From Anaerocolumna sp. (lineage in GTDB: Bacteria > Bacillota > Clostridia > Lachnospirales > Lachnospiraceae), in contig JARBTX010000040.1 of NCBI GenBank assembly GCA_029239975.1, positions 1 to 34,592 of the forward strand: a stretch of DNA of 34,592 nt, written 5' to 3'. The first letter of the stretch is position 1; the number at the start of each line of letters is the position of its first letter. The notes below the pieces were generated by a model that saw only the letters and a list, made by a program, of their open reading frames with translations, had not been told where the DNA came from and did no database searches. This document shows positions 1 through 7,828 of this stretch, piece after piece. Made by a program: the position numbers and the translations under genes.

Positions 1-94
1 CTAATACATCAAAATTCTTCTTACTTAAAAAATCTTTTACTAATTTTCTCATTCTGCTTTCATCATCAACAACAAGAACTTTTAACTTATCCAT
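1..94 (-). CDS. Response regulator, N-terminal fragment (cut by window edge)
   Basis: Only the first 31 codons are inside the window. They read as the start of a CheY-like receiver domain: a short beta strand (KLKVLVVDD), the acidic Asp10-Asp11 pair that binds Mg2+, Glu12, then the ESRMRKLVKDFL helix. The phosphoacceptor Asp and any output domain lie beyond the left edge, so the DNA-binding class is unknown. The ATG is preceded by AGGAG at a normal distance (complement of 98-106). It lies downstream of the coiled-coil membrane protein on the same strand, about 300 bases away with the repeat array between, so an operon is not clear. In this family the partner would be a sensor kinase, probably to the left. 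Confidence 0.85.
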   Translation of the reverse strand, partial: MDKLKVLVVDDESRMRKLVKDFLSKKNFDVL

Positions 95-254
95 AATCGT
101 CTCCTATCTGCATATTACAAATGCTACCTATTATAGCTAAATTATAACAATGATTTATGAAAAAAGTATGTTTTTGGAAGGTAAATTTTTATATTTTACA
201 TGTAGTTGTTTAATGCAATCTTTTATGTCTCGTCTAATAAATTCTAATCTTTTT

Positions 255-480
255 ACATCAATTCAGTTCTTTTTGATTTAATTTTGTTCTTTTTGATTTA
301 ATTTGTTCTTTTGATTTAATTCAGTTCTTTTTTATTTAATTTTGCTCTTTTGATTTAATTTTGCTCTTATGATTTAATTCTGTTCTTTTTGATTTAATTC
401 TGTTCTTTTTGATTTAATTCTTGTTCTTTTTGATTTAACTCTAATTCTTTTTCATTTAATTCTTTCTCTTTATTATTAAG
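255..480 (-). repeat. Tandem 21-bp heptad repeat, frame-broken past the stop codon
   Basis: About eleven tandem copies of a unit of the form GATTTAATT-CTGTTCTTTTT on the plus strand. Unit starts are 275, 295, 313, 333, 352, 371, 391, 411, 432 and 453, giving spacings of 20, 18, 20, 19, 19, 20, 20, 21 and 21. The two exact 21-bp spacings lie inside the coding sequence and encode seven-residue units such as LNQKEQE. The first 20-bp unit (391-410) shifts the frame and creates the TAA at 394-396. All units beyond it have lengths other than 21. The array therefore straddles the 3' end of the gene at 394-978. Confidence 0.85.
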
Positions 481-978
481 TTCCTCTTCCCAAGAAGCGT
501 ATTGATCAATTACTTGATTTTTGTAGTTAGAAAACATAGTACGGTCTGTATAGAATGTCATTATAACCATCAGAATTACGATAATTACCAAGAATAAATT
601 AATTATTCTTGAATTTCTTAAACGAGTCTGTTGTTTTTTTACCTGTTGCTTATATTGATTTAAGTTTAGATTGTTTAGTTCAGTTTTTTCTTTACTATCA
701 TTGATAGGGACTATGTAGATTCCTGGTAAATCATCAGGCTTTATTATCTGCGATTTAAGAATAATCCCTTGTAAATCCTTTAAAAATGCATAACCCACGG
801 GAGTATGAAATGTTTCATTCTCTAATAATTTACTATAAACTTTTAATACTGTTCTTGGATTAGATAACTCTGCTTTGCTTCTAAGGAGATTAACAGATTC
901 TAGTTCTTTTTTTGCTTCCTCATACTCTTTTGTTGAACTAAAATGAAAACCATCTACAATAAGACCTTTTTCTCTCAT
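394..978 (-). CDS. Hypothetical single-pass membrane protein with C-terminal coiled coil
   Basis: I do not recognise the family. The 194-residue protein has a hydrophilic N-terminal part (1-120), one membrane segment near residues 126-142 (IINLFLVIIVILMVIM), and a C-terminal tail made of four seven-residue units (about 167-194: LNNKEKE, LNEKELE, LNQKEQE, LNQKEQN), predicted to be a coiled coil. There is no signal peptide. The start chosen is the ATG at 978, five bases after a GGAGG; a TTG four codons upstream would overlap that ribosome site. The stop falls inside a tandem repeat where one unit is a base short, so the original tail was probably longer. It sits downstream of the cyclophilin gene on the same strand. 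Confidence 0.75.
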   Translation of the reverse strand: MREKGLIVDGFHFSSTKEYEEAKKELESVNLLRSKAELSNPRTVLKVYSKLLENETFHTPVGYAFLKDLQGIILKSQIIKPDDLPGIYIVPINDSKEKTELNNLNLNQYKQQVKKQQTRLRNSRIINLFLVIIVILMVIMTFYTDRTMFSNYKNQVIDQYASWEEELNNKEKELNEKELELNQKEQELNQKEQN

Positions 979-1021
979 AAATACCTCCAAACTACTAGAA
1001 ATATTATCCCTAATACTAATA

Positions 1022-1053
1022 CATCCGTAGCACTAATGAAAGAACTACGGATG
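1022..1053. terminator. Hairpin after the cyclophilin gene, weak terminator candidate
   Basis: Perfect 9-bp arms CATCCGTAG (1022-1030) and CTACGGATG (1045-1053) with a 14-base loop, just downstream of the cyclophilin stop on the minus strand. There is no clear T-run on either side, so it may be only a partial terminator or a 3'-end stabilising hairpin. Confidence 0.45.
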
Positions 1054-1069
1054 AATTTATGCTTATGAA

Positions 1070-1780
1070 TTAATACTCAGTAATATTAATTTTTTCAATG
1101 ATTACATCGGTTATCGGTTTACTACTTTGTGGATCTACATCAACTGCTGCTACTTTATCTAAGACATCAAGGCCTTCATATACTTGTCCAAATACAGTGT
1201 GCAATTTAAAAAGCCATGGGGTTCCACCAACTGTTTTATAATTCTCTATTGCCTTTTCATTAAATGTTACACCATACTGTTTTTCGATTAATCCTAATAC
1301 ATCTTCTTCACCATCAGAACCATCGCTATAGGTTTGTGGAGATTGAACGATAAAGAACTGACTTCCATTGGTACCAGGACCTGAGTTTGCCATACATAGT
1401 GCACCACGATATGGTTGTAAATCATCTGAGAATTCATCTTCAAATGGTTTATTCCAAATACTTTCACCACCAGCTCCAGTTCCTGTTGGATCACCACCTT
1501 GTATCATAAAATCATTCATAACTCTGTGAAATGTAAGTCCATTATAATATCCATTTTTTGCATGAGTTACAAAATTTTCAACAGCTTTTGGTGCTGCATC
1601 ATCAAAGAATCTTACAAAAATTGAGCCATAATCTTTTATAACGATTTCGGCAACAGTCTCACCTTTTTTTGGTCCTGCAAATTGATCTCCTGCTGTATTA
1701 CTTGATGTGTCTTTTTTACATCCAACTAATAAAGTCATCCCCATAATCAAAACAAGGATAAGTGCTAAAGCTCTTTTCAT
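1070..1780 (-). CDS. Cyclophilin-type peptidyl-prolyl isomerase, lipoprotein
   Basis: This is a 236-residue cyclophilin that isomerises Xaa-Pro peptide bonds, here at the outer face of the membrane. Residues 1-20 form a lipoprotein signal ending in the lipobox LVGC (Cys21), followed by a Ser/Thr/Asn-rich linker. The cyclophilin core shows FHRVMNDFMIQGGDP with the catalytic Arg and GTNGSQFFI, plus an insertion of roughly 40 residues (SDGEEDVLGLIEKQYG onward) between the core and the last strands, as seen in Firmicute cyclophilins. The ATG follows GGAGGA at a good distance. It starts 66 bases after the Gfo/Idh stop on the same strand, so cotranscription is possible. A role in folding of exported proteins is inferred from the anchor. 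Confidence 0.93.
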   Translation of the reverse strand: MKRALALILVLIMGMTLLVGCKKDTSSNTAGDQFAGPKKGETVAEIVIKDYGSIFVRFFDDAAPKAVENFVTHAKNGYYNGLTFHRVMNDFMIQGGDPTGTGAGGESIWNKPFEDEFSDDLQPYRGALCMANSGPGTNGSQFFIVQSPQTYSDGSDGEEDVLGLIEKQYGVTFNEKAIENYKTVGGTPWLFKLHTVFGQVYEGLDVLDKVAAVDVDPQSSKPITDVIIEKINITEY

Positions 1781-1846
1781 TTTATTTCCTCCGTATGTTT
1801 GTTTTTCATTATCCCAAACCCTTTTCCTATATTAACATAATGGTGT

Positions 1847-2839
1847 TTATGAGTCAATTTCCTGTTTATATTTTATTCCCCATTCGCAACGCAAGGTATC
1901 CATGATTTTAATAATGTTTAGAGTATCACGAAGTGGAACTATGTCACTTTCTATTTTCCCTTCCATAATACATTGGTTTACTTCGTTTGCTTCGTGTTCA
2001 TACCCATTAATTCTTGCTCCCTCAGAAAAAGATTCTAAAAGGTTACCATCACCATTATATAAAAAAGCTTGATCAGCCATCCAAAAATTAGGAACAACAA
2101 TTCGCCCATTGTCACCTATTATTACAGCATCTTGTCCTACCTTTGCAGTAATTGCAGAACTTAATGTGGCAATTACTTTATTATCAAAATGAAATAAAAT
2201 AGCATTTTGTTCATCAACACCACTTTTACCTACAATTGCCGTTGATCTTATCTCTTTTGGAAATTGATTCATTAAAAAAATTGAATAAGCTATAGGATAT
2301 ACACCAACATCTAAAAGCGCACCACCTGCTAAATCAATGTTAAAAAGTCTACTAGATTCATCGAATTTTGTTTGAAATCCAAAGTTGATATCCAGTTTTA
2401 GAACATTCCCTATTTTCCCAGTCTCCATCCACTCTTTTACTTTTTGGGTTACTGGTAAGAATTTTGTCCACATTGCTTCCATTAAAAATACCTGATTCTC
2501 TTTTGCTAATTCTATCAAGTATTTTGTTTCTTTTTCATTTAATGCGAAAGGTTTTTCACAAAGTACTGCTTTTTTATTTTTTATACAAAGTTCAGCATTA
2601 CGTTTATGTTCTGTATTTGGTGTTCCAATATATATTACATCGATTTCAGGGTCATTTACTAAGTCTTCATAGCTTCCATATGACTTTTCAATTCCGAATT
2701 TTGTTGCAAATTCCTTTGCACTATCCAAATTTCTTGATGCTATCGCTGCTAATTTTGTATTATCCATTCCTACTAATGCAGTGGCAAATTTTGTGGAGAT
2801 TCTTCCAGCACCTATTATTCCCCATTTTATTTCTTTCAT
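1847..2839 (-). CDS. Gfo/Idh/MocA family NAD(P)-dependent oxidoreductase
   Basis: The 330-residue protein has a Rossmann N-terminus with the nucleotide-binding GIIGAGRIS motif in the first 20 residues, and the family's CEKPF motif (EKP carries the conserved Lys) near residue 95, followed by the mixed alpha/beta substrate domain. These enzymes oxidise or reduce sugars, inositols or related trans-dihydrodiols with NAD(P); the substrate cannot be read from the sequence. The start chosen is the second Met, at 2839: GGAG lies six bases before it, whereas the ATG at 2851 contains that same GGAG and has no ribosome site of its own. It lies between the SnoaL-like gene and the cyclophilin gene, all on the minus strand. 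Confidence 0.9.
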   Translation of the reverse strand: MKEIKWGIIGAGRISTKFATALVGMDNTKLAAIASRNLDSAKEFATKFGIEKSYGSYEDLVNDPEIDVIYIGTPNTEHKRNAELCIKNKKAVLCEKPFALNEKETKYLIELAKENQVFLMEAMWTKFLPVTQKVKEWMETGKIGNVLKLDINFGFQTKFDESSRLFNIDLAGGALLDVGVYPIAYSIFLMNQFPKEIRSTAIVGKSGVDEQNAILFHFDNKVIATLSSAITAKVGQDAVIIGDNGRIVVPNFWMADQAFLYNGDGNLLESFSEGARINGYEHEANEVNQCIMEGKIESDIVPLRDTLNIIKIMDTLRCEWGIKYKQEIDS

Positions 2840-2945
2840 ATTATTCTCCATTCTATCTAGATTACGAAGTTAAATACTATTTTTTATATTAATTAATTTG
2901 TTTTGACAATTCTCTTTACTATCTGTCCATTTTAAATTTGGCATA

Positions 2946-3317
2946 TTAAAACACACCATTTTCATTTAATAAATTTGGCGGAATTTCTTGAGATATATCC
3001 CACAATTCCGCGATCTTTTCCCCTTCAAAACGATAAATATGCACTACTGCCACCTCTTTATCAAGTGAAAGTTGAACATGAGAAAGTAAGGTAACGAATG
3101 GTGGTTCAGCAACAGCTAATTTTACAGTAACTTTTTTATTCGGAAATACTTCATTGCTTTTTTCCATTCCTTCTAATAGTGATTCTCTATCACCATGAAA
3201 AAATCCATTGTGATGAATAAAATTAGGCAGCGTATATAAATCATATATTTCACGAATTTTATCTGTTACTACGCCTTCAATAAATGCCTTTGCGATATCT
3301 TTTTCTTTATTAAACAT
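2946..3317 (-). CDS. SnoaL-like (NTF2-fold) protein
   Basis: A 123-residue protein of the SnoaL-like/NTF2 superfamily: a first helix (KDIAKAFIEGVV), then LPNFIHHNG and the beta-sheet half (VTLLSHVQLSLD, VAVVHIYRFEGEKIAELWDISQEIP), where the EGEKIAELWD strand is typical of predicted SnoaL-like aldol-condensation proteins. Its enzymatic role is unknown. The start is the ATG at 3317 after AAGGAG; an ORF reading 21 codons further upstream has no ribosome site. It is the first gene of the leftward group ending with the cyclophilin and is divergent from rubrerythrin-like protein 1. Cytoplasmic; no signal or membrane segment. Confidence 0.82.
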   Translation of the reverse strand: MFNKEKDIAKAFIEGVVTDKIREIYDLYTLPNFIHHNGFFHGDRESLLEGMEKSNEVFPNKKVTVKLAVAEPPFVTLLSHVQLSLDKEVAVVHIYRFEGEKIAELWDISQEIPPNLLNENGVF

Positions 3318-3558
3318 GTAGTTCTCCTTAAGAAAACATCCTTCATCAAGATTTACATTTGTTGTTATTATCATTACCACAAAAAACTTAAATATTATTT
3401 TTCTACCAAATTATTGTATCATAAAATATGGCAAATTAAAATACGAAAGAGTATGATAATCACTTTTTTATATATTAAATCATGTACTAATTACATATAT
3501 TTTATCTGAACTTCATATTATTTAACAAGTATTATGTAAGAACATTATAGGAGATATT

Positions 3559-4101
3559 ATGGATTTTACGCAAAGCAAAACCTTTATAAATATTCAAAAT
3601 GCAACACGGGGTGAATTGATATCTAGTTCTAAGTTTCAAATATATGCAATTAAAGCTAGATCGGAAGGATACATACAAATAGGGGATATTTTTGATATTG
3701 CAGCAAGAAATGAAAGAGTTCATGCTGAGACCTTTATTCGTCGGTTAAACGACGGTGAGATTCCAACTACTTTAAATAATCTATTAGAATCAGCAGCAGA
3801 TGAAAATTACGATGGTAATGATTTATACCGCCAATATGCACAAGAAGCAAGAGATGAAGGTTTTGTAAGTATTGGTGCATTGTTTGACGGAATTGCCAAT
3901 ATTGAATTAAATCATTATTTAACATTTCAAACCCTGGCTGACAATATCCAGAATAATGAAGTCTTTTGCAAACCGCAAGAAACTTTATGGATATGCCTTG
4001 CATGCGGTAATATTATGGGCAATATTTGTGCTCCTGAAATATGTCCGGTATGTGGATATCCTCAAGGATATTATCAGCTCTACGTTCCTGAAAACTTTTA
4101 A
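3559..4101 (+). CDS. Rubrerythrin-like protein 1 (ferritin-like + rubredoxin-like domain)
   Basis: The 180-residue protein has a four-helix ferritin-like domain (about 1-135) and a C-terminal rubredoxin-like knuckle (CLAC, 12 residues, CPVC). Rubrerythrins reduce hydrogen peroxide in anaerobes with a diiron site. Visible ligands are Glu19 (RGEL), the ExxH of helix 2 (ERVH) and the ExxH of helix 4 (ELNH). Helix 3, usually EWTE or EWTD, reads DGND, so both acids there are Asp and the Trp is missing. The ATG follows AGGAG. It is monocistronic, divergent from the SnoaL-like gene and convergent with the YciI-like gene 20 bases away. A paralog lies at 18042-18581. Confidence 0.88.
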   Translation: MDFTQSKTFINIQNATRGELISSSKFQIYAIKARSEGYIQIGDIFDIAARNERVHAETFIRRLNDGEIPTTLNNLLESAADENYDGNDLYRQYAQEARDEGFVSIGALFDGIANIELNHYLTFQTLADNIQNNEVFCKPQETLWICLACGNIMGNICAPEICPVCGYPQGYYQLYVPENF

Positions 4102-4120
4102 TAAAAGATTTAAATAAAAT

Positions 4121-4408
4121 TTATATAAGATAATTATTTTCCTTATGTGCCCATTCCATGGTACGTATTTCATACGTCTTATATCCATCTTTAATAAAAG
4201 GATCCATATTAGCTATTGTATGAGCTTCTTCAATGCTTTCAGCAGTAATAATTAGGATTCCACCAGAATAATCAATACATGGACCACAAAGCACTAATTT
4301 TCCTGCATCTTCCATGGATTTTAAGTGGGAAACATGTCTTGTAACAACATCCTCATTAAGTTTTTCTTTATTGCTCATAAGTATAACATATAAATATTTT
4401 GGTAACAT
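4121..4408 (-). CDS. YciI-like protein
   Basis: A 95-residue dimeric alpha-beta barrel protein of the YciI family. The family signature is clear: a conserved His in the H-x-x-HL segment (TRHVSHLKSM), LCGPCIDYSGG, the helix SIEEAHTIANMDPF with the conserved DPF, and TYEIRTMEW. Members resemble muconolactone isomerases and some act in chlorinated-compound metabolism, but most are uncharacterised; no specific substrate is claimed. The ATG follows AGGAG with a nine-base spacer. It lies downstream of the esterase gene on the same strand, separated by about 175 bases that hold a long palindrome. Confidence 0.88.
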   Translation of the reverse strand: MLPKYLYVILMSNKEKLNEDVVTRHVSHLKSMEDAGKLVLCGPCIDYSGGILIITAESIEEAHTIANMDPFIKDGYKTYEIRTMEWAHKENNYLI

Positions 4409-4450
4409 AATTAAATTCTCCTATCATAATTTTAATAGTAAATAAACCTA

Positions 4451-4548
4451 AGAATGAACGTATTATACAGATATGGCATAATGCATTGTCTCGAATTTTC
4501 TATAGTCTGACATGCTATTATTGTTATATCAGTAAATATGTTCATTCT
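4451..4548. repeat. 98-bp imperfect palindrome (long hairpin or MITE-like element)
   Basis: The ends are inverted copies of each other: AGAATGAACGTATTATACAG... (4451-4474) and the complement of 4526-4548 (AGAATGAACATATTTACTGA...), matching over about 23 bases with two substitutions and one single-base gap. The pairing continues more weakly inward (CATAATGCATTGTC against AATAATAGCATGTC). It lies between the esterase stop and the YciI-like start, both on the minus strand. No T-run follows the arms, so it is not a classic terminator. I see no convincing target-site duplication. Confidence 0.6.
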
Positions 4549-4583
4549 AGTAGTAAGTGAGATTGCTATTTCTTCTAATGATT

Positions 4584-6464
4584 TTAATCAGTGGTAAAAG
4601 GGGATGCTGGTAATCCTTCTTTATTGTAGAGATTAAATCTTTCTGGACTATCGAACCATGCATATCTAACATTTTGTGGATCCTTTACACCATCACTGCT
4701 TACAATAATGCAGTCATTGGTAACCTTGGCATTTGCTTCTATATAAATACCATCTGATCCACAAATTGTAAATCCTTCTAATTTTTCACCTTTTACTAAA
4801 AATCCACTACCTATATTACTAAAATAAAGATATATCTCATTTTCTTTCTTTTCCATTCGTTCATAGAGTGGACCGCTACAAGCAATATTTTCTTCTTTAT
4901 AGACTATTGTTCTAGCCCATAATGCAAGCCGATTGCCTACACTTTTTTTATCTTGTGGGTGAAGTTCATTGTATTGGCCTAGATCAATTGTTACTACCAT
5001 TCCTGTATTATGATTACTTAATACTTTTCTTTGTTCGTTTCTAAGATATGCCCACTTACTTTCATATTCGTTTGCATCAGCAGGAATAAAGTTAGCAAGC
5101 TGAACGTAAAGGAACGGTAAATCCTTGTTATGAAACGTGTTTCTAAAATCTCTGATTACGGTTTCAAATATCTCTTTATAGTCATAAGGGTAATTTGTAT
5201 TCGATTCACCTTGATACCATAAAACACCTATAGGGTTAATTTTACGTAATGGATATATCATACCATTATATACACCGGTGGGTTTATATTCAAAGAAAGT
5301 AGTATGTGGCAATGAATCCATTGTCGCACCGATATGGTACTTCCATGTACCATCTATTGGAATTTGCTTACCATCTACTTTAAAATAATATGGCATATCT
5401 TTTTGAAATGCACCTATATTACCATTTATAGTCATTCTAACAGTTATATAGTTTTTTCCTTCCCTTAAGAGCTTTATTGGCACAGTGTATCTTCTTGGTG
5501 GATAAAGATAGCCGGTGCTTCCTACTAATTCGCCATTAAAATATGTCTCATCCGCATCTACTATGGTTCCTAAACGCAAAATTCCATCATCAATAACCAT
5601 GTTCTTTGTAAGTTCAATTTCTTTATGGAACCAAATAGATCCTCTAAACGTCTCAAGACTAGTTCCCTTAAAACTAAATGGAACTTCTATGTTCTCCCAA
5701 CTAGTCTTATCATGAACTTCACTATACCACGGATTTACTGCATCAAATAAACCTGGATCTTTTTGATGTAGCTCGTGATACCACATATTACAACGTGTTG
5801 CTTCTTCTTCCATAGTATTTTTAATATAGAAATCGTCCTTACATTGTTCTAAAACATCATGAAATCTGGTAAAATTTCTTAATGAAGTTTCACTTACCCA
5901 AGCCTCTGCTGGTGTCCCACCAATGGCAGTTTTAATCAATCCAATTGGTATTCCATATCTTTCATAGATTGCTTTTGCAAAAAAATAACCCACCGCACTA
6001 AAATCTAACACATCATCCTTTATAGCACATTTCCAGGTACCCTCTGTTAAATCATCCTGTGGTTTTTGAAAGTTGTATACTTTTGGTACATTAAACTGGC
6101 GAATCAATGGATTATTAATAGCTTTAATCTCATCTTCAAATAAATCCATAGTTCTTCTTATTGGTAATTCCATATTAGATTGTCCACCTAATAACCAAAC
6201 ATCCCCAATCAAAATATCATGTATTACAAGGTGTTCTTCTTCACACATAATTGTCATTTGTATTGGTCCACCAGGGGTTAGTTCATCTGTTAGTATCTCC
6301 CATGATTCATCTGTATTTACCGTTGTTATGTACGTTTTGTCTAATAATAATATCTGAATTAATTTTCCTGGTATCCCTTTGCCCCAAATACAATTCTTTT
6401 TGTTCCTTTGAAGTACCATTCCATCTTGAATAATGGGAGACAAAGTTAAAGTATTCCGCTCCAT
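4584..6464 (-). CDS. Sialate O-acetylesterase-type SGNH carbohydrate esterase
   Basis: The 626-residue protein matches the sialate O-acetylesterase family, which removes O-acetyl groups from sialic acids or from plant-polysaccharide sugars. Nucleophile Ser96 is in GGQSNMELP; the second family block is WYQGESNTNYP; the catalytic His502 is in ELHPQDK near the end of the SGNH domain. Between the two halves of the SGNH domain (about 240-380) there is an inserted sugar-binding jelly roll (SWENIEVPFSFKG, GSIWFHKEIEL), as usual in this family. No signal peptide, so it acts in the cytoplasm on imported sugars. The ATG follows AAGGAGG. In a plant-degrading clostridium, deacetylation of xylan or mannan fragments is as likely as sialic acid use (inference). 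Confidence 0.9.
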   Translation of the reverse strand: MERNTLTLSPIIQDGMVLQRNKKNCIWGKGIPGKLIQILLLDKTYITTVNTDESWEILTDELTPGGPIQMTIMCEEEHLVIHDILIGDVWLLGGQSNMELPIRRTMDLFEDEIKAINNPLIRQFNVPKVYNFQKPQDDLTEGTWKCAIKDDVLDFSAVGYFFAKAIYERYGIPIGLIKTAIGGTPAEAWVSETSLRNFTRFHDVLEQCKDDFYIKNTMEEEATRCNMWYHELHQKDPGLFDAVNPWYSEVHDKTSWENIEVPFSFKGTSLETFRGSIWFHKEIELTKNMVIDDGILRLGTIVDADETYFNGELVGSTGYLYPPRRYTVPIKLLREGKNYITVRMTINGNIGAFQKDMPYYFKVDGKQIPIDGTWKYHIGATMDSLPHTTFFEYKPTGVYNGMIYPLRKINPIGVLWYQGESNTNYPYDYKEIFETVIRDFRNTFHNKDLPFLYVQLANFIPADANEYESKWAYLRNEQRKVLSNHNTGMVVTIDLGQYNELHPQDKKSVGNRLALWARTIVYKEENIACSGPLYERMEKKENEIYLYFSNIGSGFLVKGEKLEGFTICGSDGIYIEANAKVTNDCIIVSSDGVKDPQNVRYAWFDSPERFNLYNKEGLPASPFTTD

Positions 6465-6621
6465 AAATACCTCCTTTTATTATCTCTGTCATATTATATA
6501 GTATTTTATTACCATTTATTTAATCATATCTTAACATGATATAATTTATATAAGCAATACTTATATGAATTACATGTAAAAGATTTTGCTAATCTTTCTA
6601 TATAAAGTTTATCATCTAAAT

Positions 6622-6656
6622 AAAAAAATTAAGACTGAATCAATATCCAGTCTCAT
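6622..6656 (-). terminator. Terminator of the holin-like gene
   Basis: Stem AGACTG/CAGTCT (6632-6637, 6648-6653; eight pairs including a G-U) with a 10-base loop; on the minus strand it is followed by TTAATTTTTTT. It lies about 15 bases beyond the stop of the gene at 6670. Confidence 0.8.
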
Positions 6657-6669
6657 TTTTTATGTAGTA

Positions 6670-6966
6670 TCAATCTTTACTAATAGCCGGTGTCTCTCCG
6701 CCTTCAGTAGAACTTTTGGTATTCATAATATTACGAACCATCTCATATGTACCAGTACTTGCTAAACCACTTGCCAATCCACCAAGCAATATCTCTGGGG
6801 TAAATGACCATTGATTAATCCAAGCATTTAAAATAATACCGGTAATAGCCATAACTAATGGTATAAATTTGTTTGGTATAATCGTAATACTATGTTTAAT
6901 AACATAACCTAAACACAAACAAATACCTAATACAATTAAAACAACATACCTTGATAAAAACTCCAT
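6670..6966 (-). CDS. Phage-type holin-like membrane protein, orphan
   Basis: A 98-residue protein resembling phage holins of the Phage_holin_5_2 (holin superfamily V) type: an N-terminal membrane segment (YVVLIVLGICLCLGYVI), a Pro-Asn loop (IPNKFIPL), a second segment (LVMAITGIILNAW) and the family-like LLGGLASGLASTGTYE block, then a short charged tail. Phage holins permeabilise the membrane to release endolysin. No endolysin or phage gene is adjacent, so it is either a domesticated holin or a remnant. Start: the ATG at 6966 lies eight bases after AAAGGGG; the ATG two codons upstream is only two bases from it. A terminator follows. Confidence 0.75.
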   Translation of the reverse strand: MEFLSRYVVLIVLGICLCLGYVIKHSITIIPNKFIPLVMAITGIILNAWINQWSFTPEILLGGLASGLASTGTYEMVRNIMNTKSSTEGGETPAISKD

Positions 6967-7110
6967 ACCCATTACCCCTTTCTTATTAGCAGACTTGCTT
7001 AAACGATTGTTGGTTATCTGACTGTATGCAATGATATATGAAAGAATTATTTTTATTTTCTATATATTAATATGCTTGTTTTAGTTAAGTATGAACATAT
7101 TTTTATTTTT

Positions 7111-7138
7111 AAAGGGATAGTATGATTACTATCCCTTT
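7111..7138. terminator. Strong hairpin between DUF2680-type and holin-like genes
   Basis: Perfect 12-bp stem AAAGGGATAGTA / TACTATCCCTTT with the four-base loop TGAT, about 75 bases beyond the stop of the DUF2680-type gene (minus). The run of T is short on the plus side (TTTTA) and absent on the minus side, so termination efficiency is uncertain. Confidence 0.6.
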
Positions 7139-7212
7139 TATAGGTTAGAAGCTAATATTCTTTATTGCATTCACAATCGTCTCCTACCTGTTGCACAAAA
7201 GTTTTAACTGCC

Positions 7213-7602
7213 TTATCTACCCTTTTGTCTTGAAAATGGAAACTCACCACTTTCTTTCATTTTGTTAAATGCTTCTGACATTCGGGCCTTTAAAAGAGCT
7301 ACATCATCTTTATCCATTACTCCAAACTCAACTAATTTATCCATCAATTGACTTTCAACATTCATTTCATTTTCGATAATGGAATATATTTCCTCTTTTT
7401 GCTCTTTTGTAAGCTTATTCCATTGTTCTCTAGCTTTTTGCATTTTTTTCTCAAAAGCAGCTTTTTTCTCTTGATTTCTATTCATTTCTGACAGTGTTTC
7501 CGATTTCGAATTTGTATCAGCTGCAAAAGTGGTTATCGGATGCATACTTACAATACTTATCATACTTGCAATCGCTAAACTACATAATTTCCCTTTTTTC
7601 AT
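7213..7602 (-). CDS. Small secreted DUF2680-type protein
   Basis: A 129-residue exported protein. Residues 1-28 form a signal peptide (MKKGKLCSLAIASMISIVSM...) with a cleavage-like TTFAA-D site. The mature part is helical and charged, with LTKEQKEEIYSIIENEM and QLMDKLVEFGVMDKDDVALLKARM, the pattern of the DUF2680 family of small clostridial secreted proteins whose function is unknown. The start chosen is the ATG at 7602, seven bases after GAGAGG; upstream in-frame TTG codons have no ribosome site and would bury the signal peptide. Same strand as the holin-like gene, but separated from it by a strong hairpin. Confidence 0.75.
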   Translation of the reverse strand: MKKGKLCSLAIASMISIVSMHPITTFAADTNSKSETLSEMNRNQEKKAAFEKKMQKAREQWNKLTKEQKEEIYSIIENEMNVESQLMDKLVEFGVMDKDDVALLKARMSEAFNKMKESGEFPFSRQKGR

Positions 7603-7828
7603 ACAGCTTCCTCTCTTTCCTTTATGCAACAAGAATACTAACTTCCTGTTATAGCATTTCCAAAAGGTGTGAAGAAATTGTGAAATTTTTATAAATATTT
7701 TTATTTTTTAAACCTTAAAGTTCTTTTTACTTTTACTTTAGCTATTTAAACTATTTATTAGGACAATATTTTAATTAATACTTGTTATCATATATTTAAT
7801 GTAAGAAACGAATTAATTGGCGGAATCA

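Noticed and set aside
255-480. Repeat array as a CRISPR
   Set aside because: The units are contiguous with no spacers, and the coding part encodes a coiled coil.
2464-2892. 142-codon open frame on the plus strand
   Set aside because: It is the antisense shadow of the Gfo/Idh/MocA gene, with a Leu/Phe/Tyr-rich translation and no ribosome site.
6670-6966. Holin-like gene as the lysis gene of the prophage at the right end
   Set aside because: It lies about 24 kb to the left of the attachment site, separated by ordinary chromosomal genes.
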